Origin: Collinsella sp. TM10-22
GTDB lineage: Bacteria; Actinomycetota; Coriobacteriia; Coriobacteriales; Coriobacteriaceae
DNA: 64,000 nucleotides
Reading direction: 5' to 3'
Assembly: GCF_003466125.1 (NCBI RefSeq)
Contig: NZ_QSOC01000003.1
Span: forward strand, 254,615-318,614
Both the position numbers and the translations under genes were made by a program. Below, piece by piece: positions 32,232 through 40,577 of this stretch. The notes under the pieces were generated by a model that searched no databases, was not told the DNA's origin, and saw only the letters and a list, made by a program, of their open reading frames with translations. Positions within the stretch are counted from its first letter, which is position 1; each line of letters starts with the position of its first letter.

Positions 32232-34193
32232 CTAGTTGGTCGTACCGGAATCGTCGCCCGTGCTCGTGCCCGAACCCGAGCCCGAGCCAGAAAGTGCAAC
32301 CGTCAGCGTAATCGTGCTGTCGGTGGACTGCTTGCCGGTGGGGGAGACGCCCGTAACGGTGGCATCCTCGTTACCGCTCACGGGATTGCCGTTCTGGTCA
32401 CAGAAGCCAATGTTATAGAAACCGGCGTTGTTGAGCGCGGTGACGGCGGCAGAGATGCTCTTGCCGTACAGGTTGCCCGGAACGCTGGCCTTGCCGGACT
32501 TCTTGGCAATGACGACGGTAATCGTGGCACCGGGCTTCTGCTTGCCGCTGGGGTTCCAGCTGATCACGGTGCCCTCGGTAACCGAGTCGTTCTCCTGGTA
32601 GCTCACGTCGACGCCAAAGCCTGCCATATCGAGGGCGTTTCGCGCCTGGGCCTCGGTCATGTCGGTCAGGTCGGGGACGGACGTGGTATCCGGGCCGCTC
32701 GAGACCTTGTACGAGATGGTCGTGCCCTTCTCGACTTCCTTACCGGCTTCGGTGACCTGCTCAAAGACCTGGCCCTCATCGGCCTCGTTGGCCTCCTCGG
32801 TGGCGTTGCCCTTTAGGCCAACGCTTGCCAGTGCCGCCTCTGCCTGGTCCTTGGTTAGACCGACAAGCTGGGGAACCTCAACCTTCTCGGAGGGCTTGGG
32901 GCCCTTGGAGATCACCAGGTTCACCTTGGTGCCTTTGGGCTTCTTGGTGTTGCCGTTGGGGGTCTGCTCGGCAACCTTGCCCTCGTCGACATCGTCGTTA
33001 TAGCTCTGGTCGATGGTGCCGACCTCAAGGCCTTCCTCCTTGATCAGCTCGACGGCAGTCTGCTGGTCCTTGCCCAGCACGTCGGGCACGGTGACCTGTT
33101 CGTCGCCAAAGAGTCCTGTGGCAAAGGCCACCACGATGCCGATGACGGCAACAGCTGCCACCACGGCGGCGATGATCTTGTTTTTGTTGGACTTGGGCTT
33201 TTCGACCTCGTAGGAGCCGGTGGAGCCCGAAACCGAGCTACGGGCGGTATTCTGGCCGCTCACGCCCGAGACGGGACGCACCATGGCGCGCGTCTGATCG
33301 GAAAGCTCGCGAGTCTTGGTGGCGCCCAGCTCACCGGGGGCACCGATGATGCGCGTGGGCTCTGAAATGTTGACGGCACGACCGGACAGGTAGCTGTTGA
33401 GCACCTGACGCAGCTCGTCGGCGGTCTGGAAGCGGTTTGCCGGGTCCTTCTCCATGCACTTAAGGATGATGCGCTCAAGGTCGGCATCGACACCGGAGTT
33501 GATCTGGCTCGGCGGAATAGGCAGCTCGTTGACCTGCTTGAGTGCGACCGAGATAGCGTCGTCACCGTCAAAGGGAACGCGGCCGGTGGCGCACTCATAC
33601 ATCACGACGCCCAGCGAGTAGATATCCGAGGTGGGGCCGAGGTCCTGACCGCGGGTCTGCTCGGGGCTGACGTAGTGGGCGGTTCCCAGCACGTTGTTGT
33701 CTTGCGTGAGGTGGCTGTTCTTGGCGCGCGCGATGCCAAAGTCCATGACCTTGATGTTGCCGTCGGGCAGCACCATGATGTTCTGCGGCTTGATGTCGCG
33801 GTGGATGATCTCGTGCTTGTGGGCGACCGAGAGTGCAGAGCTGATCTGCGATCCGATCTGGGCGACCTTCTTGGGGTCGAGGGCACCGTGGCTCTTGATT
33901 CCGCTCTTAAGGTCGGTACCGCGCAGGTACTCCATGACGATGTAATAGGTGTCGCCGTCCTTGCCCCAATCGTAGACGCCAACGATATAGGGGGAGGAGA
34001 GACCGGCTGCTGCCTGGGCCTCCTGCTTAAAGCGTGCGGCGAAGGTTGCGTCGCCAGCATACTGTGGCAGCATGATCTTGACGGCTACCGTGCGGTCGAG
34101 GACCTGGTCCTGTGCACGGTAGACGGTCGCCATACCGCCTGTCCCCACCTTATCCTTGAGGAGGTATCTTCCCCCGAGGACCCTCTGTTCCAT
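32232..34193 (-). CDS. pknB: PASTA-domain Ser/Thr protein kinase PknB
   Basis: A 653-residue membrane kinase that senses peptidoglycan fragments and controls growth and division. I start at MEQRVLGGRY (34193), six bases after AGGAGCAGGA. The kinase domain (about 8-270) has GTGGMATVY, the catalytic IIHRDIKPQNIMV and DFGIA, and the activation loop TAHYVSPEQ. One membrane segment lies near 340-362 (KIIAAVVAAVAVIGIVVAFA), then four PASTA repeats fill the outside part, each starting with a VPxL/VPDL-like strand. A Ser/Gly-rich tail ends the protein. It is the last gene of the cell-wall cluster. Confidence 0.95.
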   Translation of the reverse strand: MEQRVLGGRYLLKDKVGTGGMATVYRAQDQVLDRTVAVKIMLPQYAGDATFAARFKQEAQAAAGLSSPYIVGVYDWGKDGDTYYIVMEYLRGTDLKSGIKSHGALDPKKVAQIGSQISSALSVAHKHEIIHRDIKPQNIMVLPDGNIKVMDFGIARAKNSHLTQDNNVLGTAHYVSPEQTRGQDLGPTSDIYSLGVVMYECATGRVPFDGDDAISVALKQVNELPIPPSQINSGVDADLERIILKCMEKDPANRFQTADELRQVLNSYLSGRAVNISEPTRIIGAPGELGATKTRELSDQTRAMVRPVSGVSGQNTARSSVSGSTGSYEVEKPKSNKNKIIAAVVAAVAVIGIVVAFATGLFGDEQVTVPDVLGKDQQTAVELIKEEGLEVGTIDQSYNDDVDEGKVAEQTPNGNTKKPKGTKVNLVISKGPKPSEKVEVPQLVGLTKDQAEAALASVGLKGNATEEANEADEGQVFEQVTEAGKEVEKGTTISYKVSSGPDTTSVPDLTDMTEAQARNALDMAGFGVDVSYQENDSVTEGTVISWNPSGKQKPGATITVVIAKKSGKASVPGNLYGKSISAAVTALNNAGFYNIGFCDQNGNPVSGNEDATVTGVSPTGKQSTDSTITLTVALSGSGSGSGTSTGDDSGTTN

Positions 34194-34325
34194 TCCTGCT
34201 CCTAACATAACTATTCGCTCAACGATGTGTGTAGTACCTACGATGTGGCCGCTGGGGCCGTGTGGCGCGTTGCCGCTAACTCTTCGGCCGCGGCGCGCCT
34301 CGGGTGTCCGATTCGATCATGGGCA

Positions 34326-37205
34326 TCACGCTCCCTGTGCGGCGAGCGCCGCGGTCAGGACGATGCCGGCAATCTTGGCCGCCTTGACGTCGTGTTTGTC
34401 GTAATCCTCCAAGGCCACCGAGATGGCGACCGTGGGTGAATCGTAAGGTGCAAAGCCAACGAACATCGAGTTGACGTTGGTGCCGCCGATCTCGGCCGAG
34501 CCGGTCTTGCCGGCGACCTTGACGCCGGGGACCTGGGCATCGGTGCCGGTACCGGACTGGACGACGGCGAGCATGGCCTGCTTGACCTGGTCGGCCGTGG
34601 CAGAGCTGACAGCCTGGCCCAGCGAGCGGGACTGCGTGGTCTTAACCACGGTTCCGTCTGGGGCGAGTACCTGGGCTACAAAGTACGGGTCCATGACCAC
34701 GCCACTGTTAGCGATGGCGGCGGCAATCACGGCGTTTTGCATGACGGTGGTCTGCGGGCCGGGCGTGTGGTCCATGCCGACAGGCTGGCCGGCGCCGGCC
34801 CAGGCGGTCTCCCACTCGGTCATGAGCGACGGGTCGGCCATGATGGAGGCCGTGGAGGTCAGGTCCTGGCCGAGCTCTTGGCCGTAGCCAAAGGCGTTGG
34901 TAAACTGCACGAGCGTGTTTGCGCCAACTTCGTTTGCCACCTGGCCAAAGACGACGTTGGAGGACACGGCAAAGGCCTGCTGCAGGCTGATGGTGCCGTA
35001 GCTCTCGTTGGCATAGTTGATGACCGGTGCGTTGCCGATGTCCATGGAGCCGGGCGCCTGGTAGGTGCTGGTAAGGCTGGCGGTACCGGTCTCGAGTGCC
35101 GCGGAAAGCGTAACGACCTTAAACGTGGAGCCCGGCGTGTACAGCGCGTCCATGGCGCGATTGTACATGGAGCCGTCCTCGCCGCCGCCCGCCTGCAGCA
35201 GGGCGTCGATGTTGGTGTTGTCGTAGGTGGGCGAGCTGGCACATGCGAGTACCGCGCCGGTACGCGGGTCGATGACCACTACAGCGCCCTTAAAGCCCTT
35301 GAGTGCCTGCTCGGCAGCTGTCTGGATACGCGAGTCGATGGTGAGCTTGGCGGTGTTGCCCGGCTGGGTCTGGCCCGCGAGCGACGCGATGGCGTTGTTC
35401 CAGCTGGAGTAATCCTTGGAGCCGGTGAGCGTGTCGTTCATGACACTCTCGATGGCGGTGGTGCCAAACTGCTGGCTCACGTAGCCAACCACGTGCGCTG
35501 CCAGGTTGCCGTTGGGGTAGGAGCGTACGTAGGTGCCGTCCTCCTGCTGCAGCGACTCGGCCAGCGTCACGCCGTCGGACGTGATGATGGAGCCGCGCTG
35601 GATGTACTTGGAGCGGGCGATGGTGTGGTTGTTGGTCGGCATATCCTGATAGTCCTTGGCCTTGATGACCTGGACATAGGTGAGGTTGCCGATAAGGATG
35701 GCAAACAGCGCCGTAAAGGCTAGCACCGCACGGGTTAGACGGTTGGCGAGCGCAACGCGGCCGAGCACACCGGATTCAGGCGTGTCGAGCAGGCGGCGGC
35801 GCATGCGCGAGCCGACGGAATGGCTGCCACTGCCGTAGGAAGACGAGGTGGCAAAGCGCGTGCCCGTCGGGGCGGCGGCAGATGCGACCTGATCATCGGT
35901 GATGGCGGCCATGGTGCCGGTGCCGGTAAGCTCTGCCTCGCGTCCGGTTGCCTCGTCACCGGCGCGCAGCAGAAGCGCGACGATGATAAAGCTCGCCAGC
36001 AGCGAGGAGCCGCCCTGGCTCATAAAAGGCAGGGTGACGCCGGTCAGCGGGATCAGGCGGGTTACGCCGCCAACGATCAAGAAGGCCTGGAAGCTGATGG
36101 CGGCCGTAAGGCCCGTGGCACTAAAGGCTGCGAGGTCGGATTTAGCGCGGGCAGCCGTGGTGAGGCCACGCACGGCAAAGAGCATAAACAGGATGAGCAC
36201 GGCGCCGCCGCCCAAAAGGCCCATCTCCTCGCCGATAGCCGAGAAGATAAAGTCGGACTCGACGACGGGGATGTTGTTGGCCATGCCGTTGCCGATGCCA
36301 ACACCGACCAGACCGCCATCGGCAAGCGAGAAGAGCGACTGGACGATCTGGTAGCCCTGGCCCTGGGCGTCCTTAAAAGGATCGACCCAAACCTGGAAAC
36401 GTACCTGAACGTGAGACAGGAACTTGTAGGCGCCCACGGCTCCAACGGCTAAGAGCGCAAGGCCGATAACGACATACGAGAATCGTCCCGTGGCAACGTA
36501 GAGCATCAGCAAGAAGATGGTGTAGAACAGTACGGCCGAACCCAGGTCGCGTTCGAAGACGACGACGAGCAGGCACACACCCCACACGGCAAACAGCGGC
36601 AGCAGCAGTCGCAGGCGAGGGATCTTAAAGCCCAGGATCTTGCGGTTGGAGATGGAGAGCAACTCGCGGTTCTCGGCCAAGTAGCCGGCCAGGAACAGCA
36701 CGATAAAGACCTTGGCGAACTCGCCGGGCTGGATGGTAAAGCCCGCGATGCGAATCCACAGCTTGGAGCCCGAGATCGTAGTGCCGATAAAGATGGGCAG
36801 CATCAGCAGAATGATGCCGACAATGCCAAAGGTGTACTTGTAGCGCATGACCACGTCGAGGTTTCTGACCAGTGCAAGCGTTCCCACCATGAGCGCCACC
36901 GAGACAAACAGGATGATGAGCTGTGAGATGGCGAGAGCGGGGGCGAGGCGTGTCACGAACGTGATGCCGATGCCCGAAAGTATAAATACGATGGGCAGGA
37001 TGGCGGGGTCGGCGCCAGGCGCCAAGATGCGCACGGCGATATGTGCTGCGGCGAAGGCGGCGAAGAGGCCGATCGGTACGGCGAGCGTCTCAAAGGAGAT
37101 GGCAGCGCCCGCGGTGAGGACGTACATCGCATACAGCAGGATGACGGGGAACGCCGAGGCGATGAGCAAGAGCAGTTCGGTGTTGCGGCGACTCATAAGC
37201 GGCAC
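34326..37205 (-). CDS. FtsW/RodA glycosyltransferase fused to penicillin-binding transpeptidase
   Basis: A 959-residue two-part enzyme. Residues about 1-430 are a polytopic SEDS protein (FtsW/RodA/SpoVE) with about ten membrane segments, including SGSKLWIRIAGFTIQPGEFA and the late ARLIPLTGVTLPFMSQGGSS-like region. After a short cytoplasmic linker, a membrane segment near 495-515 leads to the PBP part: pedestal (to about 620), then the transpeptidase with STFK near 692, SSN near 748 and KTGS near 900. In most actinobacteria rodA and pbpA are neighbouring genes; here they are one frame with no internal stop. The gene lies between pstP and pknB. Confidence 0.93.
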   Translation of the reverse strand: MPLMSRRNTELLLLIASAFPVILLYAMYVLTAGAAISFETLAVPIGLFAAFAAAHIAVRILAPGADPAILPIVFILSGIGITFVTRLAPALAISQLIILFVSVALMVGTLALVRNLDVVMRYKYTFGIVGIILLMLPIFIGTTISGSKLWIRIAGFTIQPGEFAKVFIVLFLAGYLAENRELLSISNRKILGFKIPRLRLLLPLFAVWGVCLLVVVFERDLGSAVLFYTIFLLMLYVATGRFSYVVIGLALLAVGAVGAYKFLSHVQVRFQVWVDPFKDAQGQGYQIVQSLFSLADGGLVGVGIGNGMANNIPVVESDFIFSAIGEEMGLLGGGAVLILFMLFAVRGLTTAARAKSDLAAFSATGLTAAISFQAFLIVGGVTRLIPLTGVTLPFMSQGGSSLLASFIIVALLLRAGDEATGREAELTGTGTMAAITDDQVASAAAPTGTRFATSSSYGSGSHSVGSRMRRRLLDTPESGVLGRVALANRLTRAVLAFTALFAILIGNLTYVQVIKAKDYQDMPTNNHTIARSKYIQRGSIITSDGVTLAESLQQEDGTYVRSYPNGNLAAHVVGYVSQQFGTTAIESVMNDTLTGSKDYSSWNNAIASLAGQTQPGNTAKLTIDSRIQTAAEQALKGFKGAVVVIDPRTGAVLACASSPTYDNTNIDALLQAGGGEDGSMYNRAMDALYTPGSTFKVVTLSAALETGTASLTSTYQAPGSMDIGNAPVINYANESYGTISLQQAFAVSSNVVFGQVANEVGANTLVQFTNAFGYGQELGQDLTSTASIMADPSLMTEWETAWAGAGQPVGMDHTPGPQTTVMQNAVIAAAIANSGVVMDPYFVAQVLAPDGTVVKTTQSRSLGQAVSSATADQVKQAMLAVVQSGTGTDAQVPGVKVAGKTGSAEIGGTNVNSMFVGFAPYDSPTVAISVALEDYDKHDVKAAKIAGIVLTAALAAQGA

Positions 37206-37212
37206 TCCCTTT

Positions 37213-39147
37213 CTAATTCTTATCGGAGGCTTCGGCCTCGGCGGACTGTTCGGCGGTTTTCTCGGAATCTGATTCGGAGGTCGATCCCTGGTCGGTGTTG
37301 TCGCGAATCGTTTGCGCGTCGATCACCTGGCGGGTCTGCTCCTCGTCGATCTGGTGGCGGTACTTGGATATCGTGTCCTGCGCATCGTCGACACTTGTTT
37401 GCGGAATGCCCGCCTTGAGGCGGTTTTGCGTGTCTTCGGGCAGGTCGGACAGCTTGATACTGGTTTCGCTTTCGAGCCAGTGGAGCTTGAGTCCGAGTGG
37501 CTTGCCGGGCAGGCCGCGCCAGACGGCGACATTGCCCTGGTAGGTACCCAGGTAGTACGAGCCGGTGACACCCGTGTAGGCCCAGATGGCAGCCGCCAGC
37601 ACCAAGACGAGACCTAAGACGACGCCGATGGTGACGTTGCGGCGACGCACGCGTTGCGCCTCGCGCATAACGCCATCGTCAACCAGGTCAACGACTACTA
37701 CGGTCACGTTGTCGTGGCCGCCGGCGGCAAGCGCCGCGTCCACTAGGTTGTCGACGCAGATTTGCGCGGTTGAGGACTGCGTGGCGATGTTCTCGATATC
37801 GCTATCGGGAATCATGCTCGAAAGGCCGTCAGAGCACAGGATCAGGCGGTCGCCTTCCTCGATATGCAGAGTGAAGTGGTCGGCATACATGGCGGGGTCT
37901 GAGCCCAGCGCACGGGTGATGACCGAACGGTTGGGGTGGACGCGAGCCTCGTCTGCCGTGATCTCGCCGGCGTCCACGAGCTCCTCCACGTAGGAGTGAT
38001 CGCGGGTCACGCGGATGAGCGTGCCCTCGTGGAGCAGGTAGGCGCGAGAGTCACCCACGTGGGCGATGGCGAGCGTGTCGTTTTCGATATAGGCGCAAGT
38101 GGCTGTGCAGCCCATGCCGGGCTTGCCTAGGCCGTTCAGGGCCGCCTCGATTACGGCGGCGTTGGCTGCCTCGACGGCTGCGGCCAGGCGTCCTGCGTCG
38201 GCGGACTGCGGGGCCGTCTTGGCAATAGTCTCGACGGCGATAGAAGAGGCTACCTCGCCGGCGGCGTGACCGCCCATGCCGTCGCATACGCAAAAGAGCG
38301 GCGACTGCACCAGGTAGGAATCCTCATTGTGCGGGCGCACACAGCCAACGTCGGAGCGGGCACCCCACATGAGTTGCGTGGTGGTGCCGGCATCATAGGT
38401 CGAGTCGGTCTCGATGCGCTCCTCGGTCAGGGGCTCAAAGCTCATGGTCGAGCCGGGGTCTTTGAGCTTGGCTTCAACGGCGGCTACGTCGATCTCGGCT
38501 GTGTCACCGGGAGAGACGGTGTCGGTCTCGGCGTTTGATTCGGAATCGCCGGTGTCCGGAGAGTCGGGCTCCTCGGGCACGCGGGCGGTCGACTCGTCGT
38601 CTTGCGGGCTGACGTCTATAGGCTCGGGTGTCGCAAAGTGCGACGGCGCGGGCGTGCTTTGCGACTGGGCGGCGGGCTCGGCCACGGCATCGGACTCGCT
38701 TGCGGGCGCAGGCTGCGGGGTCTTGGGCGCAGGGCCGTCCTCGGGGGATGGCCCTGCCTCGGGCGCCGGCGTAGACGCGGGCGCAACCTCGGATGACGGG
38801 GCTATGGGAAACGCCGGCGCGGCGGGCTCGGGTGCCGCAAACACCGCAGCGCTCTCGTTGATTGCCGCGGCGACGGGCTCTGCAAAGTGAGCCGGCGCCG
38901 GGGTTGCTTCGGGCGCTGCGGGCTGTTCCGCAGCATGTGCGCCGATGGGCGCCGCTACGGCATCCTCTTCGTCCTCGTTATCGGCGAGATCCGAAATATC
39001 ATGCGTTACATGCGAAAGAGGCAGGGAGAACACGGTGTCCTCGGGCTCCACGGGTGCGGAGCCCGCCGGAGCGGCGTGGGCCGGCGCAGCTGTGGCGGCG
39101 GCCGGTGCCTCGGTCATAGTTGCGGACTTGTTCTCCTCGTCGATCAT
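37213..39147 (-). CDS. pstP: PP2C-family protein phosphatase PstP with long N-terminal extension
   Basis: A 644-residue phosphatase that opposes the kinases of the cluster. Residues 1-260 are an Ala/Pro/Glu-rich disordered extension that typical PstP lacks. About 261-500 is the PP2C domain with the metal motifs RPHNEDSYLV, FCVCDGMGGHAAGE, AHVGDSRAYLL and LILCSDGLSSM, and HDNVTVVVVD. One membrane segment follows (about 503-527), then an outside tail of 110 acidic residues. Its start overlaps the fhaB stop by four bases (ATGA), and the FtsW-PBP gene starts eight bases behind its stop. Confidence 0.92.
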   Translation of the reverse strand: MIDEENKSATMTEAPAAATAAPAHAAPAGSAPVEPEDTVFSLPLSHVTHDISDLADNEDEEDAVAAPIGAHAAEQPAAPEATPAPAHFAEPVAAAINESAAVFAAPEPAAPAFPIAPSSEVAPASTPAPEAGPSPEDGPAPKTPQPAPASESDAVAEPAAQSQSTPAPSHFATPEPIDVSPQDDESTARVPEEPDSPDTGDSESNAETDTVSPGDTAEIDVAAVEAKLKDPGSTMSFEPLTEERIETDSTYDAGTTTQLMWGARSDVGCVRPHNEDSYLVQSPLFCVCDGMGGHAAGEVASSIAVETIAKTAPQSADAGRLAAAVEAANAAVIEAALNGLGKPGMGCTATCAYIENDTLAIAHVGDSRAYLLHEGTLIRVTRDHSYVEELVDAGEITADEARVHPNRSVITRALGSDPAMYADHFTLHIEEGDRLILCSDGLSSMIPDSDIENIATQSSTAQICVDNLVDAALAAGGHDNVTVVVVDLVDDGVMREAQRVRRRNVTIGVVLGLVLVLAAAIWAYTGVTGSYYLGTYQGNVAVWRGLPGKPLGLKLHWLESETSIKLSDLPEDTQNRLKAGIPQTSVDDAQDTISKYRHQIDEEQTRQVIDAQTIRDNTDQGSTSESDSEKTAEQSAEAEASDKN

Positions 39148-39560
39148 CGACGGTTCACCTTCATGACCACGTCGCCAATCTGGACTTCGTCGCCCTCACG
39201 CAGCGTCGCGGGCTCCACGAGCTGGCGGCCGTTGACGAGCGTGCCGTTAAGCGAGTTGAGGTCCTCGATGATGAGCGCCGGGCCCTGCAGCGAAAAGCGC
39301 GCATGCGAGGCCGAGACGAACGGTTCGTTGATGCAGATGTCCGAAGATGGCGAACGACCGACGATGACGGGGCCGAGCATGTCTACGTGGATGCCGCGGA
39401 TACCGCGCGGACCCTTGTCCACATCAATCGTCCAGATAGCCGAGTCGCGGCGCTGCCCGCGCACAAGTCCCACGCCGGTCTTCATGACGGCGAACAGGAA
39501 GATATAGAGCAGGGCGACCAGGACGATGCGGCCTGCAAAAAGGACGATATCGATGTTCAT
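39144..39560 (-). CDS. fhaB: FHA-domain membrane protein FhaB/FipA
   Basis: A 138-residue protein. Residues about 5-27 are a membrane anchor (IVLFAGRIVLVALLYIFLFA) and about 60-135 are an FHA domain with VGRSPSSDICI, SASHARFSL and DLNSLNGTLVNG, the residues that bind phosphothreonine. It recruits phosphorylated partners of PknA/PknB in cell division. It overlaps pstP by four bases and lies six bases behind fhaA, so the genes are co-translated. Confidence 0.93.
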   Translation of the reverse strand: MNIDIVLFAGRIVLVALLYIFLFAVMKTGVGLVRGQRRDSAIWTIDVDKGPRGIRGIHVDMLGPVIVGRSPSSDICINEPFVSASHARFSLQGPALIIEDLNSLNGTLVNGRQLVEPATLREGDEVQIGDVVMKVNRR

Positions 39561-39566
39561 AAGCGA

Positions 39567-40577
39567 CTATCCCCTAAATTCAAAGGTGCTCAGGCCAAAC
39601 GTCAGCAGATCGCCGTTGCGCAGCGGGCAGCGCGTAATGCGGCGGTTGTTGACGAGCGTGCCGTTGGTGGAATTGAGGTCCTCGATCGACCAATCCGAGC
39701 CCGTAAAGGTGAGCTGGGCGTGGCGACGCGACACGTTGGGGTCGCGCAGGGCAATGTCGGAAACCGAGCGCTCGCGACCGATGGTCACCTGTGCGGAGGT
39801 GATGCTATGGCTCTCGCCGCTCACGACGTCGACGAGCTGGGCGAGCGGGCGCTGCGGGGCGCGGGTGCTCGCCATGTTGGAGGCGATGCCGGCTGCGGCG
39901 CCTAGGCCCACGGCGGCACCGGTCGCGGCGGCTCCGCCCATGCCGGCAAGCGCGTCGCGCGAGACGGTCTGCGGCACCGGGATAGGAGCGGCGGGGTCGG
40001 GGACGCTAGGCGCGAAGGGATCTGCCACGGCAAGCGGGTCGGGAGCGGCGGCGCGAGGCGTCGGCTGCTGCTGGGGCATGGCGGCGGGGCGCTGCTGCTG
40101 CGGGGCAGCAAACTGCTGCTGGCCGGCGCGCGGGGCGCTGGCGGCACGGCTTGCCGCGGAGTTGTTCTGGCCCAGGCCGTTTTGATAGGCGCGCTCTTCT
40201 TCGTACAGGCGGCCGAGCGTGGGGGCATCGACGTTCTCGGCAAAGACCGAGAACTTGCCGGCGCGCAGCTGCGGATCGATCATAAAGCGCACGAGGGGCT
40301 CGCCGACAAAGACATAGCGGCGCTTTTCGGCCTGCGCCTTCACGAACTCGCGGACCTCGCGCGAAAGCTCGGGGTAGAACGGGGCGAGCATGGGATCGTC
40401 GTCGGCGGCGATAAGGATGGTATAGAGTGCCGGCGCCGTGTTGACGCCGTTGATCACCAGAGTCTGATCCTCCATGTCGCGAGCGGCCTGCTTGGCAAGC
40501 TTCTTAAAGGAGAACGGGGCACGGGTGGCACCGAAGATGCCGGCCACGTGGTCCTCGAAGATGTTCAGGAAGTTCAC
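39567..40577 (-). CDS. fhaA: FhaA: DUF3662 plus FHA-domain protein
   Basis: A 336-residue cytoplasmic regulator of cell-wall synthesis. Residues about 1-130 are the FhaA N-terminal domain (DUF3662; MNFLNIFEDHVAGIFG, KRRYVFVGEPLVRFMID). The middle (about 135-235) is a Gln/Ala/Pro-rich linker. About 250-335 is an FHA domain with IGRERSVSDIAL, VSRRHAQLTF and DLNSTNGTLVNN. The upstream kinase gene overlaps its start by four bases. Confidence 0.93.
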   Translation of the reverse strand: MNFLNIFEDHVAGIFGATRAPFSFKKLAKQAARDMEDQTLVINGVNTAPALYTILIAADDDPMLAPFYPELSREVREFVKAQAEKRRYVFVGEPLVRFMIDPQLRAGKFSVFAENVDAPTLGRLYEEERAYQNGLGQNNSAASRAASAPRAGQQQFAAPQQQRPAAMPQQQPTPRAAAPDPLAVADPFAPSVPDPAAPIPVPQTVSRDALAGMGGAAATGAAVGLGAAAGIASNMASTRAPQRPLAQLVDVVSGESHSITSAQVTIGRERSVSDIALRDPNVSRRHAQLTFTGSDWSIEDLNSTNGTLVNNRRITRCPLRNGDLLTFGLSTFEFRG

